From assembly GCA_937920335.1 (NCBI GenBank), contig CALGUT010000183.1:1-8902 (forward strand): a stretch of 8,902 bases of DNA, in the 5' to 3' direction. Under the pieces are notes generated by a model that was not told the origin of the DNA, ran no database searches, and saw only the letters and a list, made by a program, of their open reading frames with translations. The translations under genes and the position numbers were made by a program. Source of the DNA: an uncultured Opitutales bacterium (GTDB lineage: Bacteria; Verrucomicrobiota; Verrucomicrobiia; Opitutales; UBA2995). Shown piece by piece: positions 1 to 6,617 of the stretch (position 1 is the first letter of the stretch; the number at the start of each line of letters is the position of its first letter).

Positions 1-1
1 G

Positions 2-226
2 ATGGAAGGTTATGATGCTGTTGAAGTTCCGGTTGGGCACCATCCTCGCTACGCTGGGATATCCAAATACTCGACTTTCAACCGAGGTTGGACCGCCTTT
101 TTCGATCTACTAGCCGTGCGCTGGATGCAAAAGCGCAAGTTAAATTACAGACTCAAAGCAGACTTAAACCACACAAATGAACCTAATCGCGAATCTAGCG
201 ACAGAACTGAAACTGGCGCTCACTAA
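2..226 (+). CDS. Family 2 glycosyltransferase (DPM/GtrB-like), C-terminal end only
   Basis: This is the last 74 codons of a gene whose start lies before the window. The sequence EVPVGHHPRYAGISKY followed by NRGWTAFFDLLAVRWM matches the conserved end of the catalytic domain in dolichyl/undecaprenyl-phosphate sugar transferases (usual pattern: VPVxHxPRxxGxSKY, then a segment with DLLxVRW). These enzymes move a sugar from a nucleotide donor onto a polyprenyl-phosphate carrier at the cytoplasmic face of the membrane. After the domain comes a short hydrophilic tail. No membrane helices follow, so it resembles the soluble single-domain form rather than the GtrB form with two C-terminal helices. The stop overlaps the start of the LABN gene by 50 bases, and an ArnT-like transferase follows. 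The set suggests making, and then using, a lipid-linked sugar. The internal ATG at base 2 is not the true start. Confidence 0.85.
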   Translation: MEGYDAVEVPVGHHPRYAGISKYSTFNRGWTAFFDLLAVRWMQKRKLNYRLKADLNHTNEPNRESSDRTETGAH

Positions 227-502
227 TCCCTGGGTCGTTTTCGGTTTCTTGGGGCAGTTTGTGTTCTTCACACGCTGGATCGGCTTGACCGAGTATGAAG
301 ACCGGTGCGACCCGATGAATGGCATAAGTTAACAAAATGATCCCGCTTACCAAACTGATATACCAGAAAGATACCGGTATGTCGCCGTGCTTGTTTTTTC
401 CGACGCAATCCATGGTACGATCGCCTAGCAAATTACACACGAAACATCATGCTTATTCGATCAGCAAAATCCTTAGATGCAGACACTGATATCCAGGTAT
501 AG
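177..502 (+). pseudogene. LABN-domain small membrane protein, scrambled by an internal inversion
   Basis: Three pieces of one lipid A biosynthesis N-terminal (LABN, PF07578-type) protein are present, but not all on one strand. Piece 1 (+, 177-281) encodes MNLIANLATELK and then NPWVVFGFLGQFVFFTRWI. Piece 2 (-, about 418-282) encodes WIASEK, then KHGDIPVSFWYISL and HRVAPVFILGQAD. Piece 3 (+, from about 422) encodes RLANYTRNIMLIRSAK and ends at the TAG at 500-502. Rejoined, they give about 108 residues, a normal size for stand-alone LABN proteins, with the family motifs FLGQ, WIASEK, IPVSFWY and PVFILGQ in the right order. As it stands, translation from 177 stops at 330-332 after 51 residues. 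One base is also missing in an A-run of piece 2. LABN proteins are small multi-helix membrane proteins found beside polyprenol-sugar transferases. Their role is not established; help in moving lipid-linked sugars is conjecture. A sequencing or assembly error cannot be excluded. Confidence 0.8.
278..422 (-). other. Inverted segment inside the LABN gene, bounded by GATCG/CGATC
   Basis: The sense strand of this stretch is the minus strand, while coding sequence on both sides is plus. The boundaries are GATCG at 278-282 and its reverse complement CGATC at 418-422. No further inverted similarity was found inward or outward. Flipping the bases between them restores reading across both junctions. 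On the left TGG ATC joins GTA CCA TGG ATT (W-I-V-P-W-I). On the right CAA GCC joins GAT CGC CTA (Q-A-D-R-L). No coding sequence appears to be lost at either joint, so this is a simple inversion at a 4-5 base microhomology. No recombinase gene lies nearby. Confidence 0.75.
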
Positions 503-2144
503 AACCTTCCTTCTGGTAGGTGCTGGTTTCCTGCTCTTCATCCTGGGACTTGGCAGCTACGACCTAATCGCTCCAGACGAACCCAGGTTTGCTCTGGTCG
601 CTCGGGAAATGTTGGACAGCGGAAATTTTTTATTCCCCCATCGCAACGAAAGAGCCTACCCAGATAAACCTCCTTTATTTTTTTGGTCGATCGCCGTGAC
701 CTCTATTTTCACCGGTGGGGTGAATGCATGGAGCGCTAGACTTCCGTCAGCATTAGCAGCCCTAACCTGCTTGTTTCTGATAGCTCGTTGGGGTTCTGAA
801 GGACGTTGGAACAACACTTTGGGAGTCAGTGTAATGGTAATCCTAGCAAGCTGCCTACAGTTTATTCAGCAGGCCCACAATGCTCAGATCGATATGCTTC
901 TGTGTGTACTTGTGATCGGAGCATCCCTCCTAGGCTACCGAAAATTGCAGGGAGAATCTGTTTCTCAATTTGGGATCGGCCTGCTACTGGGACTCGCTAT
1001 TTTGGCCAAAGGCCCTGTCGGCTATATTGTACCCGCTGGTACTTGGGCAGTCTACTGTCTCTTCAGCGGCAAGAACTCGTGGAAACACTACCCTTATCGG
1101 GCATTACTATGGGGTCTACTGCCACCGTTCCTTTGGATAGCAGGTTTAACCATACAGGTTTGGCAACACGGCGCCTGGGACTATTGGAATAACCTTTTAT
1201 TCAAACAAACCGTAGTCAGATACGCGAACCCCTGGCATCATCACAAACCCTTCTACTATTTTCTTACCACCCAACTATCGGCTTTTTTCCCATGGAGCCT
1301 TTTCATTCTATTTGCAGTACCTTGGAAAAAGGCGCAACGGGCTTCACTTAGCTCCAAACTGCGGTTTGCGTGGGCCGCTTACCTGTTTATTTTGGTGTTC
1401 TTTTCGCTGAGTGCCGGGAAACGGAATTTATACATCCTGGCTCTGTACCCGTTTAGTGCTTACATCGTCGCTCAGTATTTGTTGACTGTCTCGAAACCCA
1501 ATCTATCGCTAAAAACGGTCTTAGTTTTCTCTGGAACCCTATTTGCAGTACTTGGTGCGGCATTGATTGCCATCACGTTGGGGGCAGTCGAACTAGAAGC
1601 GCTCAAGACAATTGACAAACCATTGCCTGCGATCGGCGTAGTCGTTTGCGCTGTTTTCATTATCCTGGGAGGTCTCTTGGGAGTACGTTCAGCATTTGCA
1701 TGGAAGAGCGGATCTATCCCCGTAGGCTTTGCTCTTTCTATTTTCTCTCTTTCTGTCCTGATGTATTCGGTTTTCTCTCCCTGGCACAATGAGCGAAGAA
1801 GCTCTCGGGATTTTAGCGAGAAGGTCACGGCCCATTTAGAATCAGCTCCCGAGAAAACACCGCTCGGAATGGTAGACTTCAGATCCGCATTCAGGTTTTA
1901 TGGCAGTCAGAAGATTGAAGAGCTTTCCACGTTGGCCCCAACTGAGGTTGATCCTAAATTAATGGGACTCCCGACTCCCATAGATTTTTGGCGACTCAAC
2001 CCGAATGGAATAATTATCATTCGATCGAAACACCTGGACGAGTTCATCGAAGCAGAAATCGAGTTCCCGCATTATGAGATACTATTAGACCAGTTGATCT
2101 CAGATGAACGTTTTTTGCTGCTAGCACTAGAAAACGATGCTTGA
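477..2144 (+). CDS. ArnT/PMT-like integral membrane glycosyltransferase
   Basis: This 555-residue protein has about a dozen hydrophobic helices between residues 10 and 433 and a soluble C-terminal domain from about 434. It belongs to the ArnT/PMT (GT-C) family, which transfers a sugar from a polyprenyl-phosphate carrier to lipid A or another acceptor outside the inner membrane. Family marks are visible: DEPRFA at 34-39 (first periplasmic loop with the catalytic-type Asp), YPDKPPLFFW at 61-70, ARLPSA at 87-92, LAKGPVGY at 176-183, KQTVVRYANPW with HKPFYYF at 243-262, and SAGKRNLYILALYP at 312-325. The length is close to E. coli ArnT (about 550). The donor and acceptor cannot be read from sequence. 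The ATG lies inside the tail of the LABN gene (26-base overlap), so the two genes were probably translationally coupled. No Shine-Dalgarno is present. The gene looks intact although its upstream partner is scrambled. Confidence 0.9.
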   Translation: MQTLISRYRTFLLVGAGFLLFILGLGSYDLIAPDEPRFALVAREMLDSGNFLFPHRNERAYPDKPPLFFWSIAVTSIFTGGVNAWSARLPSALAALTCLFLIARWGSEGRWNNTLGVSVMVILASCLQFIQQAHNAQIDMLLCVLVIGASLLGYRKLQGESVSQFGIGLLLGLAILAKGPVGYIVPAGTWAVYCLFSGKNSWKHYPYRALLWGLLPPFLWIAGLTIQVWQHGAWDYWNNLLFKQTVVRYANPWHHHKPFYYFLTTQLSAFFPWSLFILFAVPWKKAQRASLSSKLRFAWAAYLFILVFFSLSAGKRNLYILALYPFSAYIVAQYLLTVSKPNLSLKTVLVFSGTLFAVLGAALIAITLGAVELEALKTIDKPLPAIGVVVCAVFIILGGLLGVRSAFAWKSGSIPVGFALSIFSLSVLMYSVFSPWHNERRSSRDFSEKVTAHLESAPEKTPLGMVDFRSAFRFYGSQKIEELSTLAPTEVDPKLMGLPTPIDFWRLNPNGIIIIRSKHLDEFIEAEIEFPHYEILLDQLISDERFLLLALENDA

Positions 2145-2182
2145 AGCCCGCTTTTGCGATCCGTGTCTATGGACTAAGTAAG

Positions 2183-3442
2183 CTAGTCTTCGTAACGCTT
2201 AAACACCAGCGTACCGTTATGCCCACCGAAGCCAAGATTGTTACTAATCGCTACTCTAACATCTGCCGTCACCTTGGTGTGAGGTGTGTAGTTTAAATCA
2301 CACTCAGGGTCTTGATCATCAAGATTTATAGTCGGCGGAACTTCGCCACTACGAATCGTGTTGATACAAGTGATAGCTTCAATGCCACCCGCAGCCCCGA
2401 GCAGGTGACCAGTCATGGACTTCGTTGAGCTGATAATGACTTTGCGGGCGTGCTCTTCTCCCAATGAAAGCTTAATCGATTTTGTCTCAATCTTATCGTT
2501 AAACGGAGTGGAAGTACCATGAGCGTTCACGTAGTCAACTTCCTCAGGTTGCATATCCGCATCCTTGAGAGCAAACTTGATAGCATGAGCCAATCCTTCT
2601 CCCGACAATTCTGGCGCGGTAATATGGTAGGCATCACAGGTTGCACCGTATCCGGAAATCTCACAAAGGATATTCGCTCCTCGATTCAAAGCATGCTCCA
2701 GAGATTCCATTACAATGACACCCGCTCCTTCGCCCATGACAAAGCCATCTCGACCTGAATTAAAAGGCTGGCTCGCTTTTTCCGGAGCTTCATTCTGGGT
2801 ACTCATTGCCTTCATCTGACAAAACCCAGCGTAGGAGAGAGGAGTAATACTTGCTTCACTCCCTCCGGCGATCATCACATCCGCATCGCCGTAACGTATA
2901 TGCCGGAGAGCTTCACCTATCGAGTTAGTGCCTGTGGTACAAGCACTCACGATTCCAAAATTTGGACCTTTAGCACCCAGCTCAATCGCAACCCGACCGC
3001 ATCCCATATTGGCAATCAACATAGGAATCATAAATGGGGAAACTCGACGTGGCCCTCTTTCAAATAGAGCAAACGACTGACTTTCGATCGTGTGCATTCC
3101 ACCAATACCTGAACCAACAAAAACCCCTACTCTATAAGGGTCTTCCTTACTCATATCCAAGCCGGAATTTTTGAAAGCCTCAACTGCCGCAAATACGGAA
3201 AACTGGGTGTAGCGATCGTTTCGACGCGCTTCTTTGACATCCATAACTCTGGTCGGATCCCAGTCAGCTATTTCCGCTCCAATCTTACACGGGTATTCTG
3301 AAGTATCGAAAGATGTAACAGCTGCGATGCCACTCACTCCGTTCACCAAATTATTGTGAAACGAGTCTGGATCATCACCTAACGAGGTGAGCAAACCCAT
3401 ACCAGTAACAACAACTCGATTGTCAGATCGGGAGTTAGGCAT
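2183..3442 (-). CDS. fabF: Beta-ketoacyl-ACP synthase II (FabF)
   Basis: This enzyme condenses malonyl-ACP with acyl-ACP to lengthen the fatty acid chain by two carbons in type II synthesis in the cytoplasm. It shows the full thiolase-fold signature. Counting from a TTG two codons upstream of the chosen ATG, these are: RVVVTGMGLLTSLG at the N-terminus, nucleophile Cys170 in SACTTGT, His310 in NAHGTSTPFND, Lys343 in STKSMTGHLLGAAGG with catalytic His347, and the NLGFGGHNG loop near the C-terminus. The Cys-His-His triad fits a FabF/FabB enzyme; the length of about 420 and the TSTPFND motif favour FabF. I chose the ATG at 3442 over the TTG at 3448. Neither has a Shine-Dalgarno. It is the last gene of fabG-acpP-fabF, 39 bases after acpP, and converges on the ArnT-like gene with a 38-base gap. 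Confidence 0.96.
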   Translation of the reverse strand: MPNSRSDNRVVVTGMGLLTSLGDDPDSFHNNLVNGVSGIAAVTSFDTSEYPCKIGAEIADWDPTRVMDVKEARRNDRYTQFSVFAAVEAFKNSGLDMSKEDPYRVGVFVGSGIGGMHTIESQSFALFERGPRRVSPFMIPMLIANMGCGRVAIELGAKGPNFGIVSACTTGTNSIGEALRHIRYGDADVMIAGGSEASITPLSYAGFCQMKAMSTQNEAPEKASQPFNSGRDGFVMGEGAGVIVMESLEHALNRGANILCEISGYGATCDAYHITAPELSGEGLAHAIKFALKDADMQPEEVDYVNAHGTSTPFNDKIETKSIKLSLGEEHARKVIISSTKSMTGHLLGAAGGIEAITCINTIRSGEVPPTINLDDQDPECDLNYTPHTKVTADVRVAISNNLGFGGHNGTLVFKRYED

Positions 3443-3451
3443 AAGCAAAGA

Positions 3452-3469
3452 GGTGGCTAAGCAACCACC
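3452..3469 (-). terminator. Hairpin between acpP and fabF (possible attenuator or processing site)
   Basis: On the minus strand GGTGG and CCACC form a perfect 5-bp stem with an 8-base loop, lying 10 bases before the fabF ATG. It is followed by TCTTTGCTT, which is only partly U-rich, so complete termination is unlikely. ACP is needed in far greater amount than FabF, so a partial stop or an RNA end-stabilising structure here would make sense. That role is inference. Confidence 0.3.
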
Positions 3470-3481
3470 CAGTAATAGAAA

Positions 3482-3736
3482 TTATTGAGACTTCTCTTTG
3501 ATGTAAGAAATGACATTTCCTACGGTCTGTAGCTTTTCAGCATCAGATTCGGGGATTTCGCCGTCAATCTCGTCTTTGAATTCTTCTTCAAATGCCATAA
3601 TCAACTCAACCGTATCGAGTGAATCAGCACCAAGATCGTCCAAAAAGGAGGCTTCAGGAGTAACCTGCTCTTCATTTACATTGAGCTGGTTTACAATAAT
3701 TTCAGTAACGCGTTCTTCAGTGGTTTTATCTGCCAT
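3482..3736 (-). CDS. acpP: Acyl carrier protein
   Basis: This is an 84-residue, strongly acidic carrier that holds growing fatty acyl chains on a 4'-phosphopantetheine arm. Ser39 in the signature DLGADSLDTVEL (34-45) is the attachment site used by holo-ACP synthase. The preceding FLDD and following MAFEEEF form the start of helix II, the docking surface for FabG and FabF. The C-terminal part, IPESDAEKLQTVGNVISYI, is the usual helix III/IV pattern. The size is slightly above the common 77-80 residues because of the C-terminal KEKSQ tail. It lies between fabG (34 bases upstream) and fabF, the standard bacterial order. The ATG start gives the expected N-terminus, although the upstream bases (ACTTCCTACC) hold no Shine-Dalgarno. 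Confidence 0.97.
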   Translation of the reverse strand: MADKTTEERVTEIIVNQLNVNEEQVTPEASFLDDLGADSLDTVELIMAFEEEFKDEIDGEIPESDAEKLQTVGNVISYIKEKSQ

Positions 3737-3770
3737 GGTAGGAAGTAGATGTTTTTGAATAGATCAGAGT

Positions 3771-4520
3771 TTATATCGTCATACCGCCGTCAACAGTAAA
3801 AACTTGACCGGTAATATAATTCGCTTCTTCAGAAGCGAGGTAAGTGACCATGTTTGCTATATCTTGGGGGCTGCCAAATTTCTTTAAAGGGATAGTCGCA
3901 AGCACCTGATCTGCAACATCACCCTCTTGAAATGACGTGGTCATGTCAGTCGCGATAAAGCCAGGGGCTACAACGTTTGCGGTAATCGTACGGGAAGCCA
4001 ATTCCTTCGCCAAACTCTTGGCCATCGCAATCATGCCTGCTTTGGCGCTAGCATAGTTAATTTGGCCCGCGTTACCGGAAATGCCACTGACTGATGATAC
4101 GTTGATAATGCGTCCCCAACGCTTCTTGGTCATAGGACGAACAAGCCCCTTACACCAATAAAAACAGCTACTCAAATTGGTATCGATAACGGCCTGCCAG
4201 TCGTCCTCCGTCATCCGTATGAGGAGCCCATCTTTGGTGATACCTGCATTATTTACCAAGATATCCACTCCTCCAAACTCTTGTATCAGCTGCGTACAAG
4301 CTTCAGCAACGGCTTCCTTGTTAGCCACATCAACAGCCAAGGCACTGGCCTTACCCCCTTGTGCTTGAATGCTCTCCGCAGCAGCTCCACAGCTCGCGGG
4401 ATTCACACTCACACAAACAACATGAACGCCTTCGGAAGCCAGGCTCTCTGCGATAGCGCGGCCTATTCCACGACCCGCTCCGGTTACAACAGCTACACGA
4501 TCAGTAAAAGTCAGGTTCAT
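3771..4520 (-). CDS. fabG: 3-oxoacyl-ACP reductase (FabG)
   Basis: This NADPH-dependent short-chain dehydrogenase reduces 3-oxoacyl-ACP to 3-hydroxyacyl-ACP, the first reduction of the fatty acid elongation cycle. The Rossmann fold begins with VVTGAGRGIG (residues 11-20). NNAG is at 90-93, and the catalytic set is Asn115, Ser143 (in NVSSVSG), Tyr156 and Lys160 (YASAK). VAPGFIATDM at 184-193 and the C-terminal VDGGMTI are typical of FabG proper, and the length of 249 is normal. The basic stretch KKRWGR at 132-137 corresponds to the ACP-docking face in characterised FabG enzymes. It is the first gene of the fabG-acpP-fabF set, which supports a primary fatty-acid role over one of the many FabG paralogues. 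The upstream gap of 87 bases holds a possible terminator; I could not find convincing promoter hexamers there. Confidence 0.95.
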   Translation of the reverse strand: MNLTFTDRVAVVTGAGRGIGRAIAESLASEGVHVVCVSVNPASCGAAAESIQAQGGKASALAVDVANKEAVAEACTQLIQEFGGVDILVNNAGITKDGLLIRMTEDDWQAVIDTNLSSCFYWCKGLVRPMTKKRWGRIINVSSVSGISGNAGQINYASAKAGMIAMAKSLAKELASRTITANVVAPGFIATDMTTSFQEGDVADQVLATIPLKKFGSPQDIANMVTYLASEEANYITGQVFTVDGGMTI

Positions 4521-4574
4521 AAGAGGCGAAGTGGGACAGAATTCAAAGGACCGATCAAGTGAAAATGAGAGGTC

Positions 4575-4596
4575 AAAAACATCCGGCGAAGGCCAA
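4575..4596 (-). terminator. Possible intrinsic terminator between the reductase gene and fabG
   Basis: On the minus strand TTGGC and GCCGG pair (three G-C and two G-U pairs) around the tetraloop CTTC. The short ATG spacer and five T residues follow. It lies just past the reductase stop codon and before fabG, so it would separate that gene from the fab operon. The stem is short and partly wobble-paired, so it is weak. Confidence 0.35.
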
Positions 4597-4607
4597 CGAA
4601 GATATCT

Positions 4608-5768
4608 TTAATAAACGTCACGGAGATAACGCTTTTCCTTCTTCATGTTCTTAAAATAGCTGATCGCCTCTTCTTCTGACAATCCTCCGTGTTCTTGAGA
4701 AATCGAGTGCAGGGCAGCATCAACATCTTTGGCCATACGTTTCGCATCTCCGCACACAAAAAAGAATGCGCCGGCGTTTATCCATTCCCAAAGCGCTTCG
4801 CCGGATTCAAGCATCTTGTCCTGGACGTACACCTTCTCGGCCTGATCACGTGACCACGCCAAATCCAATCTTTCAAGATGCCCTTCTGCCTTCATCGCTT
4901 CAAATTCGTCTCCATAAAGGTAATCCGTCGCATGATGCTGGTCACCGAAGAATAGCCAGTTCTTACCGCTGGCTTTCCTGGCTATACGTTCTTGCAAAAA
5001 CGCCCGAAACGGCGCGATTCCCGTTCCAGGGCCCACCATGATGATTGGGATACTGTCATCTGCGGGTAAGCCAAAGTGCGACTTTGCAACAAAAACAGGC
5101 ACCGACTGATCCTCCAACTCGACTCGGTCAGAAAGGTAAGTACTACAAACTCCAAACCGTTGCCGTTGATTGGTCACATACTTCACAACCGCCACCGTGA
5201 GATGAATCTCGGTCGGGTAGGTGGTAGGCGAGGATGCGATGGAATACAATCGAGGCATCAATTTTCTCAGACAGTTCACGAACTCTTGGGGCGTAAAACG
5301 TGCTGACGGAAACGACTCCAACAGATCGACGAACTCACGATTTGCCAAGTAGGTCGCCGTCGACTCTTTGTTTTCGTCAGCAAGCAGTATTTCAAGAGAT
5401 GATTTCTCATCCTCTGCCGTGACCTTTTCAGAAAACAACATAAGCGTCTTCCTCGTCGGTGCTGCAATGGATAAGCGCGTCGAAATAGCCTCTTTAAATG
5501 AAATGGAAGTATCCGCTTTCGGTACCATCACAGGTTCATCCCCCGTGCTGCCCAATGCCACTAATATCGCATCAACGTCCTCTTTTCTATTAGTCGGGAA
5601 CACCCCTAGAGAGTCGCCGCAGGTATATACAAGCTCACTTCCCTTCAGGTCTACAGCGAAGTGCCGGGTGTCTTTGATAGTTCCCTCTTTATTTAATCGG
5701 GTGTTTTCAGTAAGTTTTGCGAGAAAGGGGTTGTTTTTGTTGTATTGAGCTTCAACTTCGGCAGCCAT
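4608..5768 (-). CDS. CysJ-like FAD/NADPH reductase without flavodoxin domain (sulfite reductase flavoprotein type)
   Basis: This 386-residue protein matches the FAD-binding, connecting and NADPH-binding parts of sulfite reductase flavoprotein (CysJ) and the cytochrome P450 reductase family. Visible marks, in order: YNKNNPFLAKLTEN at the start of the FAD region, YTCGDSLGVFP at 48-58, RLYSIASSP at 173-181 (FAD contact), GVCSTYLSDR at 206-215, GPGTGIAPFRAFLQER at 246-261 (NADPH pyrophosphate loop), FFGDQHHATDYLY at 273-285, WSRDQAEKVYVQ at 305-316, FFFVCGDAKRM at 335-345, and a C-terminal aromatic end, RYLRDVY. E. coli CysJ is about 600 residues. Here the N-terminal FMN flavodoxin domain is absent, and no such domain lies in the 87 bases upstream. 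It should therefore pass electrons from NADPH through FAD to a separate acceptor. Sulfite reduction is the likely pathway, but no hemoprotein gene is in view. Confidence 0.85.
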   Translation of the reverse strand: MAAEVEAQYNKNNPFLAKLTENTRLNKEGTIKDTRHFAVDLKGSELVYTCGDSLGVFPTNRKEDVDAILVALGSTGDEPVMVPKADTSISFKEAISTRLSIAAPTRKTLMLFSEKVTAEDEKSSLEILLADENKESTATYLANREFVDLLESFPSARFTPQEFVNCLRKLMPRLYSIASSPTTYPTEIHLTVAVVKYVTNQRQRFGVCSTYLSDRVELEDQSVPVFVAKSHFGLPADDSIPIIMVGPGTGIAPFRAFLQERIARKASGKNWLFFGDQHHATDYLYGDEFEAMKAEGHLERLDLAWSRDQAEKVYVQDKMLESGEALWEWINAGAFFFVCGDAKRMAKDVDAALHSISQEHGGLSEEEAISYFKNMKKEKRYLRDVY

Positions 5769-5855
5769 AGTTTTGGAACGTTCGATACAATCACAAGATC
5801 CTGCACTTCAATTACAACCATCAATTTAAGTTTTTAGATAAAGCCACCCGAATAC
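5769..5855. promoter_or_regulatory. Divergent intergenic region between reductase and pseudouridine synthase genes
   Basis: These 87 bases are the only upstream DNA for two genes reading away from each other, so they should hold promoters for both. On the plus strand TTACAA (5812-5817) and TAGATA (5835-5840) are spaced by 17 bases, but each matches only about half of the sigma-70 consensus. The minus side has TTGAAG without a good -10. The promoter assignment rests on geometry, not on motif quality. Confidence 0.35.
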
Positions 5856-6581
5856 ATGGATTCATCATCTCCAGAAAGATTACAGAAATTCCTCGCTCAA
5901 GCCGGGGTCGGCTCTCGCCGAAAAGCTGAGGCTTTGATCGAAGAGGGTCGGGTTATCGTGAACGGACAAGTCGCTCAGCTCGGAATGAAAGTCATAGCCG
6001 GCAAAGATCATATATCGCTCGACGGGCGCCGTATGAGAAAACCCGATATTCCCAAAATAGTGCTTTTAGTAAACAAACCAACCGGCTACACCTGTACCCG
6101 ATCGGATCGCTATGCGAAAAAAACAATTTTCGAGTTGCTTCCGAAACACTTTCAGACCGATTCATCACTCCACTGCGCAGGGCGTCTCGATCGTGATAGT
6201 CAGGGATTAATCGTCGTAACCAACGACGGAGATTTGACCTACACACTGACACATCCCTCCAACAAGGTCTTAAAACACTACCGGGTTTACCTGAACAAAG
6301 AATTTCCGTTTGAGAGGGTGGGCGAAATGACCCAAGGCGTTCACGATAACGGAGAACTCTTGAAAGCAGAAGCCGTACACCTAAATCCAAGAAAACCAAG
6401 AGAGCTGGAAATCACACTTAACCACGGTAAGAAACGAGAAATTAGACGATTACTGAAACATCTCGACTTCGAAGTCATCGAATTGGAGCGTTTCAAAATC
6501 GGAAAACTCAGGATCCAAGGATTCCGGCAAGGGTCGGTAAAAAGGCTGACAGAAGCAGAAAAGAGGTTGTTGTTGGCTTGA
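5856..6581 (+). CDS. RsuA/RluB/RluF-family rRNA pseudouridine synthase
   Basis: This 241-residue enzyme is expected to isomerise one uridine in ribosomal RNA to pseudouridine. An S4 RNA-binding domain fills residues 7-54 (RLQKFLAQAGVGSRRKAE, then RVIVNGQ). The catalytic domain follows, starting at VNKPTGYTC (72-80). The catalytic Asp112 is in GRLDRDSQGLIVVTNDGDL. GKKREIRRLLKHL, with LERFKIGKL after it, matches the family's C-terminal RNA-contact motif. The GRLD-DSQGL form recalls E. coli RluF, but the short length is nearer RsuA, so the target (16S U516, or 23S near 2604-2605) cannot be decided by eye. The ATG gives a natural start just before the S4 domain. It diverges from the reductase gene and is followed by an exported-protein gene 36 bases on. 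Confidence 0.92.
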   Translation: MDSSSPERLQKFLAQAGVGSRRKAEALIEEGRVIVNGQVAQLGMKVIAGKDHISLDGRRMRKPDIPKIVLLVNKPTGYTCTRSDRYAKKTIFELLPKHFQTDSSLHCAGRLDRDSQGLIVVTNDGDLTYTLTHPSNKVLKHYRVYLNKEFPFERVGEMTQGVHDNGELLKAEAVHLNPRKPRELEITLNHGKKREIRRLLKHLDFEVIELERFKIGKLRIQGFRQGSVKRLTEAEKRLLLA

Positions 6582-6582
6582 A

Positions 6583-6602
6583 GAGGCTTAAAGATAAGTC
6601 TC
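6583..6602 (+). other. Hairpin just after the pseudouridine synthase stop codon
   Basis: GAGGCTTA and TAAGTCTC form an 8-bp stem (seven Watson-Crick pairs and one G-U) around an AAGA loop, starting two bases after the TGA. No T-run follows, so it is not a standard intrinsic terminator. It may stabilise or mark an RNA end between the first gene and the next three. Its position, exactly between stop codon and next start, is the main support. Confidence 0.4.
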
Positions 6603-6617
6603 CAAACATAAAATATC

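Noticed and set aside
278..422. A programmed phase-variation switch with site-specific invertase.
   Set aside because: The end repeats are only GATCG/CGATC, with no longer inverted similarity on either side, and no invertase or recombinase gene is in the window. Kept only as a possibility in the findings.
278..422. A simple chimeric read or amplification artefact.
   Set aside because: Chimeric joins usually give one misjoined end or lost sequence. Here both ends join cleanly and nothing is missing at the joints. It is not excluded without reads.
195..440. An 81-codon minus-strand open frame taken as a separate gene.
   Set aside because: Its recognisable part is only the central piece of the LABN protein. 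Its N-terminal residues come from the wrong frame, and its C-terminal residues are antisense of the plus-strand LABN start. It is a by-product of the inversion.
1308..1556. A 13-base direct repeat (CTATTTGCAGTAC) occurring twice in the ArnT-like gene.
   Set aside because: Both copies encode the same common helix residues (LFAV) in membrane segments. Chance is enough, and there is no flanking similarity.
1472..1828. Long antisense and alternative-frame open frames inside arnT-like, fabF, fabG, reductase and folD genes.
   Set aside because: They show no family motifs, signal sequences or supporting context, and each lies within a clearly coding gene on another frame.
2145..2182. A bidirectional terminator between the convergent ArnT-like gene and fabF.
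   Set aside because: Only a 5-bp GACTA/TAGTC stem is present, overlapping the fabF stop, with no T-run on either strand.
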